A DNA stretch of 14,818 nucleotides from Caryophanales bacterium UBA3668 (GTDB lineage Bacteria; Bacillota_I; Bacilli_A; RFN20; CAG-826): contig DFJP01000079.1 in the NCBI GenBank assembly GCA_002373085.1, forward strand, positions 1 to 14,818, written 5' to 3'. A program made the position numbers and the translations under genes. The notes beneath the pieces were generated by a model that saw only the letters and a program-made list of their open reading frames with translations, searched no databases and was not told the origin of the DNA. Below, piece after piece: positions 1 to 7,324 of this stretch. Within the stretch, counting starts at the first letter, position 1, and every line of letters begins with the position of its first letter.

Positions 1-1189
1 TATCTGTGGTGCTGACCTTGAAAGTAAAAATAAATTAGCAACAAAAGATATCACTGAAATCTTATCTGTTAAAAACCAACCAGCAAACGTTAACATCGTT
101 ATGGAAACTGGTGGTGCAAAATCTTGGAGCACTAAATATGGAATCAGTTCCAAATATCTAGAAAGATATGAAGTTAGAAATGGTGCACTTAAGAAAATTA
201 GTTCTTTAACTAAAGCTTCAATGGGTAAGCAATCAACATTTGAATCCTTCTTAAAATGGGGATTAGAAACTTATCCAGCAAGCAAGACAAGCGTTATCTT
301 CTGGAATCATGGTGGTGCGATGACTGGCTGCTGCTTTGATGAAAACTATGATGATGGATTAACTCCAATTGAATGTCATAACGCATTTACAAATGTTCGT
401 AATCAATTAAACATCACTGAAAATTGGGAGTGGGTTGGATACGATTGCTGCTTAATGCAAGTTCAAGATATCGCCTTATTTAATAGCCAATATTTCAACT
501 ATATGGTGGCTGCTGAAGAATCAGAAGCTGGCGAAGGCTGGGATTATGATACATGGTTAGATGACTTATATCGTGGAGAAGATACTGAGACAGTATTAAG
601 CAATATCTGTGACGGATTTGTTCAATCATATTCTAGCGCTTATCCAGGATACGCTAACGATCAAACATTATCTGTCTTAGATTTAACCAAAATGGATGAA
701 TATAAGACAGCGTTTGATGCATTCGCATCATCTATGAAGAGTGTTATCTCTAATAGCACTAAAGAAAAAGCCTTTGCAAACATGCTTAACAAAAATGTAA
801 AGAGCTATGGTGGTGACTATTACGAAGAAAGCGAGTACGAAGAACTCGTCGAAAATTATGGATATCACGAAGATTGGTTTGATAAGGTTTGGGATAGTGA
901 CTCTCAAGCATATTACTATTACGCTCACGGATGGATCTTCTTTGGAACATTCGATGCACTTGATATGTTTAATAAATTATATAGTTCAAGCGACTTCTCA
1001 TCCATCAAAACAACTGTTAATGCCTGTAGAAACGCTCTTAAGAATGTAGTGATTCATAACACCGCAGGAAATGAAGCTGGTGAATCACACGGACTATGTG
1101 TCTTTGTACCATTATTTAGATACTATGGTGCAGACATTGACTACTCATCTAGTGACACATTATTCACAAGTTGGACAAACATTTTCTAA
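1..1189 (+). CDS. Clostripain-like C11 family cysteine peptidase, 5' end cut by window
   Basis: The reading frame is open from base 2, so the first in-frame ATG at 101 is internal; 395 residues are visible and the true start lies before the window. The first visible residues (ICGADLES, then a T-x-DITEIL stretch) match the beginning of the C11 peptidase fold, so probably only a signal or anchor region is missing. The catalytic dyad is visible: His103 in WNHGG and Cys150 in YDCCLM (numbering from base 2), 47 residues apart, as expected for C11 enzymes. The downstream EESEAGEGWDY segment is also typical of the family. C11 peptidases usually cleave after Arg or Lys and mature by self-cleavage; specificity here is inferred only. 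Export is likely from the family and from the neighbouring secreted metallopeptidase, but the signal peptide is not in the window. A terminator follows at 1210. Confidence 0.85.
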   Translation, partial: ICGADLESKNKLATKDITEILSVKNQPANVNIVMETGGAKSWSTKYGISSKYLERYEVRNGALKKISSLTKASMGKQSTFESFLKWGLETYPASKTSVIFWNHGGAMTGCCFDENYDDGLTPIECHNAFTNVRNQLNITENWEWVGYDCCLMQVQDIALFNSQYFNYMVAAEESEAGEGWDYDTWLDDLYRGEDTETVLSNICDGFVQSYSSAYPGYANDQTLSVLDLTKMDEYKTAFDAFASSMKSVISNSTKEKAFANMLNKNVKSYGGDYYEESEYEELVENYGYHEDWFDKVWDSDSQAYYYYAHGWIFFGTFDALDMFNKLYSSSDFSSIKTTVNACRNALKNVVIHNTAGNEAGESHGLCVFVPLFRYYGADIDYSSSDTLFTSWTNIF

Positions 1190-1209
1190 AAGTGTATATA
1201 TAGCAACTC

Positions 1210-1232
1210 AAAGGACCTTATGGTCCTTTTTT
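1210..1232 (+). terminator. Rho-independent terminator after the C11 peptidase gene
   Basis: AAAGGACC (1210-1217) pairs perfectly with GGTCCTTT (1222-1229) around a TTAT loop and runs into a T tract ending at 1232. It lies 20 bases after the stop codon and separates the C11 gene from the M6 gene. Confidence 0.9.
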
Positions 1233-1262
1233 GTTATATAGATGAATTTTTATCTTTCATGA

Positions 1263-1280
1263 TATAAAATATGTGCATAT
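1263..1280 (+). promoter_or_regulatory. Possible -10 box for the M6 peptidase gene (near-leaderless)
   Basis: TATAAA at 1263-1268 ends 12 bases before the ATG at 1281. No -35 box at normal spacing is convincing. There is no Shine-Dalgarno sequence before the ATG. If this -10 is used, transcription would begin around 1275, leaving a leader of only a few bases. Confidence 0.4.
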
Positions 1281-3419
1281 ATGAATAAGTTACGTAAATT
1301 TCTCTATTCTGCCATTTTAGGATTAGCGCTTTCTAGTTGTGCTGGTTTTCCTACTGGACTTAAAACAGTTACTAATTTAGAGATTAATGATTTACATAAT
1401 GCTTATTTATTAGGCGATGTTTTTAAAGACGTTAACGAACTTAAAATAACCGCTACATATAGTAATGGAGCCACAGAAGAAGTCCCTTTATATAAAACAA
1501 CTGTTTCTTTAGTTAAAGAAGGTAGAACTTATGATTATAAGTCTCCATTTACAGAAGAAGGAACATATAAATTAACTACTTATTTAGGTGCGACAAAATC
1601 TAACACAATCGATGTCAAAGTTTATAGTGAACAAGTTTATGTCACCGACTTCTCATTGACTACTACTAGTCCAAGCACAATTAAAACAATGGATGAAGTT
1701 ACTGTTACTGTAACTGGAATTACTCCAAGCGATTGTACAGTAGAGTTTGAAGCATATTCAAATAAAGAATCAACAGTTATTAAAAAGAATGATCGAAATA
1801 GTTTCTCTTTCTATGAATCTAGAGAAGGAACAACGACCATCGTTGTAAGAGCACTAAGTGGAATTGAAACATATATTTCTAAGACCATTGACTTCACAGT
1901 TGAGGCGGCAGTTAATGAGACTACTATCGCTCAAACATATAAAGATTTATCAGCGAGAAATTGCCCAACTTCTGGCGATGTAAAATTACTCGTTATTCCT
2001 CTATGGTTAACCGATTCAGCGGACTTCTTTAGCCTTAATGACGCTAAAACTAATATTAGAAACGATATTAAAGATGCTTATTTTGGAGCAGAAGGAGATA
2101 CTGGTTGGCATAGTGTTTCTTCTTATTATCGCACTGAAAGTAGAGGCGCTTTAAATATCATTGGTACAGTTAGTGAATGGTATGAACCAAACCTAACAGT
2201 GTCAGATATTGGAAATGATGATTCTAGCAAAGCTACTAATACTCAGGCTTTAGTGACTAGAGCTACTAACTGGTATTTTACTAACCATCAAGACGAATCA
2301 AGAAGCGATTACGATAGTGATGGAGACGGATACCTTGATGGAGTTATCGTTATTTACGCTGCTCCTGATTGTGCATCTAATGGAGTAGATGAAGATTATC
2401 AAAAATATAGTAACCTTTGGGCATTCTGCTTCTATGTTGAATCAGCAGTAAGCAATGTAAGCAATCCTGTTGCAAAAACATTCTTCTGGGCAAGTTATGA
2501 CTTTATGTATGGAGTGAAGTCTGCTAGAGACAAAACAGGATCTAACTACTATAAAGGATCAACCACATATTGTAAGATTGACACTCACACATATATTCAC
2601 GAAATGGGTCACGTGTTTGGATTAGAAGATTATTACGATTATAGTGAAAATGCTTATTTATCCGCAGGTGGATTCTCTATGCAAGATTATAATGTCGGAG
2701 GTCATGATCCATTCTCAGTAATGTCTTTTGGCTGGGTTAAACCATTTATTCCTACAGATGATTGTTCAATCTTATTACATTCGTTCCAAGGTAGTGGTGA
2801 GTTAATTTTATTAACTCCTGAATGGAATTCATATAATTCACCATTTGATGAATATATCTTATTAGAACTATACACTCCTGATGGTTTAAATAACTTTGAT
2901 GTTACTTATCAATATACGGTTAACGGAGCCTCTTATCCTCGTGGTCCTAACGCTATCGGGGTGAGAATGTGGCACGTTGACGCTAGATTAACTTATACTC
3001 TTCCAGGACAATATAGTTTCTCTACAGAATTAACGAGTAATGCAAAATCAGGTCATAGTAACCTCATAACTGCATTCTCTAACACTTATATGAATAGTAA
3101 CGCCTATGAGCCACACGTTTCCCCGCTCGCGCGTTCTAATCCTAATTATTCTTATTTTAATTTATTATCTTTGATTAGAAATGATGTGAACTCAACTCAC
3201 ATCTATCAAAGAAACACAGGCAATTTATTAAATGCTACATCACTGTTTAGAACTGGAGATAGATTTGATTTCGGTACCTATGGTAAGCAATTTGCTTATA
3301 AAGATAAATTTGGTGGAGAAAAGGATGCCCTTAATAGTGGCAAGGAATTCAATTGGTCAATAAGCTTTGGCCTTACTATCAATCATTCAATAATTGTTAA
3401 TCTTGATAGATTAGATTAA
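1281..3419 (+). CDS. M6-type (immune inhibitor A-like) zinc metallopeptidase lipoprotein
   Basis: The 712-residue protein starts with a lipoprotein signal: basic MNKLRK, a hydrophobic stretch and lipobox LSSC with Cys20 as the predicted lipidated residue, so it should be anchored on the outer face of the membrane. Residues about 25-215 look like two beta-rich Ig-like modules. The peptidase domain begins near residue 230 (VKLLVIPLWL). It has an acidic D345-S-D-G-D-G loop that probably binds calcium, the zinc motif HEMGH (His440, Glu441, His444) with Asp450 a candidate third ligand, and a Met-turn-like MQDYNVGGHDPF around Met467. This order matches M6 peptidases. The start at 1281 is supported by the signal peptide and an in-frame stop at 1260. 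No Shine-Dalgarno is visible. The substrate is unknown; host or dietary protein is a guess. Confidence 0.88.
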   Translation: MNKLRKFLYSAILGLALSSCAGFPTGLKTVTNLEINDLHNAYLLGDVFKDVNELKITATYSNGATEEVPLYKTTVSLVKEGRTYDYKSPFTEEGTYKLTTYLGATKSNTIDVKVYSEQVYVTDFSLTTTSPSTIKTMDEVTVTVTGITPSDCTVEFEAYSNKESTVIKKNDRNSFSFYESREGTTTIVVRALSGIETYISKTIDFTVEAAVNETTIAQTYKDLSARNCPTSGDVKLLVIPLWLTDSADFFSLNDAKTNIRNDIKDAYFGAEGDTGWHSVSSYYRTESRGALNIIGTVSEWYEPNLTVSDIGNDDSSKATNTQALVTRATNWYFTNHQDESRSDYDSDGDGYLDGVIVIYAAPDCASNGVDEDYQKYSNLWAFCFYVESAVSNVSNPVAKTFFWASYDFMYGVKSARDKTGSNYYKGSTTYCKIDTHTYIHEMGHVFGLEDYYDYSENAYLSAGGFSMQDYNVGGHDPFSVMSFGWVKPFIPTDDCSILLHSFQGSGELILLTPEWNSYNSPFDEYILLELYTPDGLNNFDVTYQYTVNGASYPRGPNAIGVRMWHVDARLTYTLPGQYSFSTELTSNAKSGHSNLITAFSNTYMNSNAYEPHVSPLARSNPNYSYFNLLSLIRNDVNSTHIYQRNTGNLLNATSLFRTGDRFDFGTYGKQFAYKDKFGGEKDALNSGKEFNWSISFGLTINHSIIVNLDRLD

Positions 3420-3447
3420 AAAATGACGCATTAATTTGCGCCATTTT
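3420..3447. terminator. Shared convergent terminator between M6 and DUF368 genes
   Basis: AAAATG-A-CGCA (3420-3430) faces TGCG-C-CATTTT (3437-3447) around a six-base loop. Read on the minus strand, the single mismatch becomes a G-U wobble and a six-T tail follows (3423-3418). On the plus strand it is an A-C mismatch with a TTTTCTTTT tail. It should therefore work better for the minus-strand gene. The 5' arm on the minus strand codes for the last residues of that gene, and its TAA stop is in the loop. Confidence 0.75.
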
Positions 3448-4387
3448 CTTTTACTTCTTGCTGAGGTTGTTTTCTTTTATATCTTACTAACATATATGAT
3501 CCAATTAATCCAACGACAAGTAAGATAACTCCAATTGGTATTTCAATATATATTGGCACCGCCATTGGGGCATTAGTAGACCAGGCTACATAGTATTCAT
3601 ATATTTCATAATTGAAATATAATGCGATAGTGCTTCCAATAACAAATCCGATAATCGCATAGAATGTTGTTACGCGATATTTAGATAATAAGAAGTGCAT
3701 GATTTTTGAGATGATATAAAACCCAATAATCACACCTACACCAAAACAAGCAAGAATACCAATTTGGTGACCAAAATTAGACCAATCACCTGTTAGGCAT
3801 TCTTTAGCGACATCCACTGTAGAACTGATTAAAGGTTTATAGAAACCTAATAATAAAAGAAGCATTCCTCCTGATAAACCAGGAACTACTAAAGCGACAG
3901 AAGCAACAAATCCTACTGGAATTAGAATAAGATAAACCCACCATTTAGGATCAATTAGTAAACTAGTGACATCAGTCTTTGCTAATACTGAAGCAATGCC
4001 TAATCCAACCGCTAATAGTAAAGAGACAACTAAAGCAATAATATGAGTTTTCTTAATTGTAGTACCTTTTACTTCATCAGTGATACCTGGGATACTACCA
4101 ATGATGAATCCTGCAAATAAAGACACGATTGCGAATAAAAATCCATTAAGTGCTTTATCCATTAAATACATTGTTGGAATCATTGCAACAATGACACCCA
4201 ATAAAATTGGAATTAGATAAATTACTGCCTTTTTAAAGGACTTAAAAAGATTACTAATTGACCATAAAAGTCTTTCGTATACTTTTAAAATTACTGCGAT
4301 TGTACCACCAGAAACTCCTGGAATGGAGCTACTAACTCCTATTGCCATACCGGCAAGAAACGTTTTAAACCATTCTTTAATTTTCAT
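3431..4387 (-). CDS. DUF368 family polyprenyl-phosphate translocase (PopT-like)
   Basis: This is a very hydrophobic 318-residue polytopic membrane protein. The N-terminus has the DUF368 signature IPGVSGGT (residues 22-29), and a second related PGLSGGM occurs at 169-175, so the protein is internally duplicated, probably as inverted halves. Several long membrane segments are visible (about 55-75, 83-100, 115-135, 150-180, 208-228, 240-257 and 283-302), with a basic, hydrophilic cytoplasmic tail. DUF368 proteins have been shown to recycle undecaprenyl phosphate across the cytoplasmic membrane, the lipid carrier for peptidoglycan and other wall polymers; that role is inferred here from the family. 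The start is fixed by the signature near the N-terminus and by a promoter ending 10 bases upstream. No Shine-Dalgarno is present. It is convergent to the M6 gene with an 11-base gap. Confidence 0.85.
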   Translation of the reverse strand: MKIKEWFKTFLAGMAIGVSSSIPGVSGGTIAVILKVYERLLWSISNLFKSFKKAVIYLIPILLGVIVAMIPTMYLMDKALNGFLFAIVSLFAGFIIGSIPGITDEVKGTTIKKTHIIALVVSLLLAVGLGIASVLAKTDVTSLLIDPKWWVYLILIPVGFVASVALVVPGLSGGMLLLLLGFYKPLISSTVDVAKECLTGDWSNFGHQIGILACFGVGVIIGFYIISKIMHFLLSKYRVTTFYAIIGFVIGSTIALYFNYEIYEYYVAWSTNAPMAVPIYIEIPIGVILLVVGLIGSYMLVRYKRKQPQQEVKENGAN

Positions 4388-4397
4388 AGCAACTAAT

Positions 4398-4426
4398 AGT
4401 ATATCTTCTTTACATATTTATAACAA
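4398..4426 (-). promoter_or_regulatory. Promoter of the DUF368 gene
   Basis: On the minus strand, TTGTTA (4426-4421) and TATACT (4403-4398) are separated by exactly 17 bases. The -10 ends 10 bases before the ATG at 4387, so the predicted transcript begins only a few bases before the start codon. The -35 lies in the divergent intergenic region, within one arm of the short inverted repeat AACAAA-N8-TTTGTT (4422-4441). Confidence 0.6.
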
Positions 4427-4442
4427 ATTATAAATTTTGTTG

Positions 4443-4448
4443 TATAAT
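4443..4448 (+). promoter_or_regulatory. -10 box of the Ala-rich lipoprotein gene
   Basis: A perfect TATAAT (4443-4448) lies 29 bases before the ATG at 4478. No good -35 is seen at 16-19 bases; the expected window (4418-4426) overlaps the -35 of the divergent promoter. A start near 4455 would give a leader of roughly 20 bases containing the AAGGAG motif. Confidence 0.6.
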
Positions 4449-4456
4449 ACCAACAT

Positions 4457-4462
4457 AAGGAG
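4457..4462 (+). promoter_or_regulatory. Ribosome binding site of the Ala-rich lipoprotein, long spacing
   Basis: AAGGAG at 4457-4462 is separated from the ATG at 4478 by 15 bases, longer than the usual 5-9. No in-frame start codon lies closer, and the lipoprotein signal fixes the start at 4478. Confidence 0.5.
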
Positions 4463-4477
4463 AAAAGAAAGTTAATT

Positions 4478-5746
4478 ATGAAAAAACTCAAATTACTCGT
4501 TTTACCAGTTGTCTTAATGATGGCATCTTGTAACAAACCAGCCGCTGGTTACAACACACAAGAAAATTTACCAGCAGGTGGAGAAGCCGTTGAAGCAGAC
4601 ATTACTGATGAAACAAAAAGAAGCGCTTATGAAGCTCAATTACAAGCAATTACTGATAGCGTTCCAGAAGTCCTCAGCAATTCTGTCACAAAGGTCTCGT
4701 TGGATGTAGACTTAAGCGTTAAGAATTTTGATCCAAGCTCAGTGACAATGCCAAAAATGAGTGCACCAGTTGCAGCTGAAGAAGAAGTTCCTTCATTTAA
4801 AGTTAACGCTACATTAAAAGGTGGCATTGATGCTTATGTCGCAGCTCCAACAGCAACAGCTACATCAACTGCAGCAGTCTTTGTCAGAGGCTTAACCGCT
4901 AAAGTTTCAGGCATTCCTCAATTAAACGGTAAAGAAGTCGGTATCGACGGACTTAACCTTGCCGCTTATTACAGAGTTGAAACAGTTCAAGAAACAACAG
5001 TTGCTAAAGTTTATTTAGACTTATCTGATGCAAGTGTTAAGAGAAATCTTAAGAACGTTGCTGACGTCGTATTCTCTCAAATGGAAACCGCACCAGAAAT
5101 GGATGTCGGACAAATGTTTGATACATTACTCCCAGGTGGAAAAGGATTTATTACTCTCCCACCAATGCAAATTGGTGGTGAAGAAGAAGGCTCAGAAGCA
5201 CAATACATCACAGATGTCGTTGGTTTCGGAACTCAAATGGGTCTTGCAGCACTTACACAATTTATCGGTGATTTAACAGTTGATCTTGCCAAAGTGTCAG
5301 AACAAACAGCAGCATTCTTACCAGAAGTTAAAGTTTGGAAAGAAGGCGATACAGTTACTAGAATCGGTGCAGCAATGAACGTTGATGCTATCGAATTATA
5401 CAAACAACAAATTATTGCTCAAGCCGCTGAACAAGGTGTTGAACCAACAGAAGAACAAATTAATCAAGTGTTAGATGCTCTTCCAGTTAAATCCGTTAAA
5501 GCTGGTGTCTCAGTCTTAGTTGGTACAACTACAGGTGCAACAAAGATCGCTCCAGAAGAAATTTCTGCTAAAGCAGCAATCGAAACAAAAGATGGCGGAA
5601 GCGTTCAAGGTTCCGTTAAATTAGCATTTGCTTACAATGCACAAGCAGGCTACACACCATTAACAGATGCACAAGCTGCAACATATACAAACGATATTAT
5701 GCAAATTATCGGCAGCTTAATGCCAAGTGGTGGCGAACAAGAATAA
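4478..5746 (+). CDS. Unrecognised alanine-rich lipoprotein
   Basis: I do not recognise a family. The 422-residue protein starts with a clear lipoprotein signal: MKKLK, a hydrophobic core and lipobox MASC with Cys18 as the predicted lipidated residue. The mature part is acidic and rich in Ala, Val, Thr and Gln, with only one Trp and no further Cys. From about residue 60 it shows alternating hydrophobic patterns (TKVSLDVDLSVK, FKVNATLKGGIDAYVA, AKVYLDLSD) suggestive of long beta strands, so a LolA/LppX-like half-barrel or other beta-rich surface fold is possible, as inference only. Gly- and acid-rich loops (LPPMQIGGEEEGSE) separate the segments. It has its own TATAAT and AAGGAG and a strong terminator, so it looks like a single-gene, possibly well expressed unit. 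Codon use favours GCA, ACA and CAA. Confidence 0.75.
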   Translation: MKKLKLLVLPVVLMMASCNKPAAGYNTQENLPAGGEAVEADITDETKRSAYEAQLQAITDSVPEVLSNSVTKVSLDVDLSVKNFDPSSVTMPKMSAPVAAEEEVPSFKVNATLKGGIDAYVAAPTATATSTAAVFVRGLTAKVSGIPQLNGKEVGIDGLNLAAYYRVETVQETTVAKVYLDLSDASVKRNLKNVADVVFSQMETAPEMDVGQMFDTLLPGGKGFITLPPMQIGGEEEGSEAQYITDVVGFGTQMGLAALTQFIGDLTVDLAKVSEQTAAFLPEVKVWKEGDTVTRIGAAMNVDAIELYKQQIIAQAAEQGVEPTEEQINQVLDALPVKSVKAGVSVLVGTTTGATKIAPEEISAKAAIETKDGGSVQGSVKLAFAYNAQAGYTPLTDAQAATYTNDIMQIIGSLMPSGGEQE

Positions 5747-5771
5747 TCTTATAAATTAGCCAAAAAAATTA

Positions 5772-5777
5772 TATAAT
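5772..5777 (+). promoter_or_regulatory. TATAAT-like element overlapping the terminator, possible promoter of the next gene
   Basis: TATAAT at 5772-5777 is the best -10 candidate upstream of the gene at 5823. The hexamer 17 bases upstream is TTATAA (5749-5754), a poor -35. A start near 5784 would remove the 5' arm of the terminator hairpin from the new transcript, so the hairpin would form only on read-through RNA. Confidence 0.3.
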
Positions 5778-5812
5778 GGCCTTTGCCTTCAAGGGTGAAG
5801 GCCATTATTTTT
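5775..5812 (+). terminator. Strong terminator after the Ala-rich lipoprotein
   Basis: AATGGCCTT (5775-5783) pairs perfectly with AAGGCCATT (5798-5806). The stem continues inward through TGCC/GGTG (two wobble pairs) to a TTCAAG loop, 13 pairs in total. Five Ts follow at 5808-5812. The base of the 5' arm overlaps a TATAAT-like sequence (5772-5777). Confidence 0.85.
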
Positions 5813-5822
5813 AGAAAATCAT

Positions 5823-6722
5823 ATGAAAAAGAAATATTTCTCTAGTCCAATTAATATCATCTTGTTCACCATCTGTATGATTGGTGTAGCAACTTTAATA
5901 GGCTCTATTGCTTATCTTTTTATTGACGCTGGTATGCAAGCAAAAAACGGAAGTGGAGAATATGTTGCTCCATATGATTTTATTTACTTTTTAGTAATCT
6001 TCTTTATTTTATTCATTGTGTATTTGTTAATTTATTTATTTTCTGTCTTTATGTTTTATAGAAGAAGAAAAGATGAAGGCGAAAATGATTTAATTACAGT
6101 TAAGATGACCACTAATCTTGGTGTCGGAAATGAAGAAATAAAAAAGTTCACTAAATTAACGAAAGCATCCGTGGTAGATAATGATTCAATAGAGGTGACT
6201 CCTATGGTTCCTAAATATTCATATTTATCCGAAGAAAGAAATTATACTAAGACTGAAATATATGACTTTGTGTTATTTTTAACACGTGGATCAATTATCG
6301 TTAGTGATGGAGCGCTTTCATTCGCCTTTGGACTAGCGTTTGTTGTCATGATGTTTAATATGACACTCTTCTATGTTTTAATCGCTATATTAGGCGTTAT
6401 ATTCGTTATTGTTAATGTTTTCCAATTCTATGTTATCCCTGCTAACTTCTATAAGAGATTAATCGCTAATAAGGCTCCTGTATCTTTAAAAGTGTTTGAA
6501 GATCGTGTAGAAGAATCAACATTACTCGCTACTGGAGACGAAGTAACTTATACATATCCTTTTGGAGAATTGGCTATCAAAGATAAAAAAGATTCAATGT
6601 ATATTAAAGCAATTAACAAAAAAGTAATAATGGGTTGCTTTATTCGTAGAAGAGAAGAATTAAAAGAAGCTTTAGCTTATATTAAAGAAAGAAATACATA
6701 TTTCAAAAAGAATAGTAAATAA
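5823..6722 (+). CDS. Four-TM membrane protein with YcxB-like C-terminal domain
   Basis: The 299-residue protein has two N-terminal membrane segments (about 11-35 and 53-79). A basic RRRK stop-transfer cluster and a hydrophilic stretch of about 80 residues follow, then two more segments (about 163-180 and 182-206) and a soluble C-terminal domain of about 90 residues. The tail (VSLKVFEDRVEESTLL, then YTYPFGELAIKDKKDSMYIKAINKKVIM) has the strand pattern of YcxB-like domains, which have no established function. This is recognition by pattern and moderate at best. The ATG at 5823 has no Shine-Dalgarno; a methionine start followed by Lys-Lys-Lys before the first membrane segment supports it. The gene ends 39 bases before pth, and the pth promoter lies in that gap. 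Confidence 0.65.
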   Translation: MKKKYFSSPINIILFTICMIGVATLIGSIAYLFIDAGMQAKNGSGEYVAPYDFIYFLVIFFILFIVYLLIYLFSVFMFYRRRKDEGENDLITVKMTTNLGVGNEEIKKFTKLTKASVVDNDSIEVTPMVPKYSYLSEERNYTKTEIYDFVLFLTRGSIIVSDGALSFAFGLAFVVMMFNMTLFYVLIAILGVIFVIVNVFQFYVIPANFYKRLIANKAPVSLKVFEDRVEESTLLATGDEVTYTYPFGELAIKDKKDSMYIKAINKKVIMGCFIRRREELKEALAYIKERNTYFKKNSK

Positions 6723-6746
6723 GCATTAATTATTATTAATGTTTGA

Positions 6747-6752
6747 TATAAT
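6747..6752 (+). promoter_or_regulatory. -10 box of pth, predicted leaderless start
   Basis: A perfect TATAAT (6747-6752) ends only 9 bases before the pth ATG at 6762, giving a predicted 5' end within a few bases of the start codon. No Shine-Dalgarno is present. No strong -35 is visible; the expected position (about 6723-6729) touches the end of the previous gene. Confidence 0.6.
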
Positions 6753-6761
6753 AGTGTCGCT

Positions 6762-7313
6762 ATGAAATTAATTGTTGGTTTAGGAAATCCTGGAAAGAAA
6801 TACGAGCATACAAGACATAACATGGGATTCGATGTTATTGATCTTTTCAGCGAACTCGCTCAAATTGATATTGATAAAGAATCATTTAAAGGGTTAGTGG
6901 GAAGAGGAAAAGTCTTTGATGAAGATGTCTTTTTGCTCAAGCCTCAAACATTTATGAATCTATCAGGAGAATCAGTTAGAGAAATTGTTTCCTATTTTAA
7001 AATTAAAATTGAAGATATTATTGTTATCTATGATGATATGGCTCTTGCTCCAGGCAGAATTAGACTTAGACCAAGCGGTTCTAGCGGCGGACATAACGGC
7101 ATTCAAAATATCATTGATAATTTAGGAACTCAAGATATTAAACGTATCAGAGTAGGAATTGGAGAGCCAACCTACAATAGTATTGATTATGTCTTATCAA
7201 AACCAAGCAAAGAAGAAAGAGTCTTAATCGATGAAGCGATAGTCGACGCTGCTAACGCGCTAAAAGATATTCTCAAGGGCAACTTTGATAAAGCAATGAC
7301 AAAATATAACTAG
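6762..7313 (+). CDS. pth: Peptidyl-tRNA hydrolase
   Basis: This cytosolic enzyme cleaves peptidyl-tRNA released by stalled or aborted ribosomes and so recycles tRNA. The 183-residue length is normal. Family residues are visible: GLGNPG at 6-11 with Asn9, catalytic His19 in TRHNMGF, KPQTFMNLSG with Asn66, YDDMALAPGRIRLR with Asp91/92, and GSSGGHNGI with Asn112. The start at 6762 is fixed by the conserved N-terminus (MKLIVGLGNPG). It has no Shine-Dalgarno but a TATAAT 9 bases upstream. The TAG stop overlaps the Shine-Dalgarno of mfd, so pth probably heads the pth-mfd-rqcP-tilS unit, as in Bacillus where pth and mfd are neighbours. Confidence 0.97.
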   Translation: MKLIVGLGNPGKKYEHTRHNMGFDVIDLFSELAQIDIDKESFKGLVGRGKVFDEDVFLLKPQTFMNLSGESVREIVSYFKIKIEDIIVIYDDMALAPGRIRLRPSGSSGGHNGIQNIIDNLGTQDIKRIRVGIGEPTYNSIDYVLSKPSKEERVLIDEAIVDAANALKDILKGNFDKAMTKYN

Positions 7314-7317
7314 GAGG
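7312..7317 (+). promoter_or_regulatory. Ribosome binding site that places the mfd start at ACG 7325
   Basis: AGGAGG at 7312-7317 overlaps the pth stop. The 11-mer TAGGAGGTAAG at 7311-7321 is identical to that before ftsH (12325-12335). In ftsH the ATG begins 14 bases from the start of this 11-mer; in mfd the codon at the same distance is ACG (7325). Confidence 0.75.
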
Positions 7318-7324
7318 TAAGTGA

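Noticed and set aside
807..1049. 80-codon overlapping + strand frame inside the C11 gene
   Set aside because: The C11 frame has clear family motifs across this stretch; the alternative frame has none.
1271..1288. ATG at 1271 as a start upstream of the M6 gene
   Set aside because: It is out of frame and stops after five codons; the lipoprotein signal starts at 1281.
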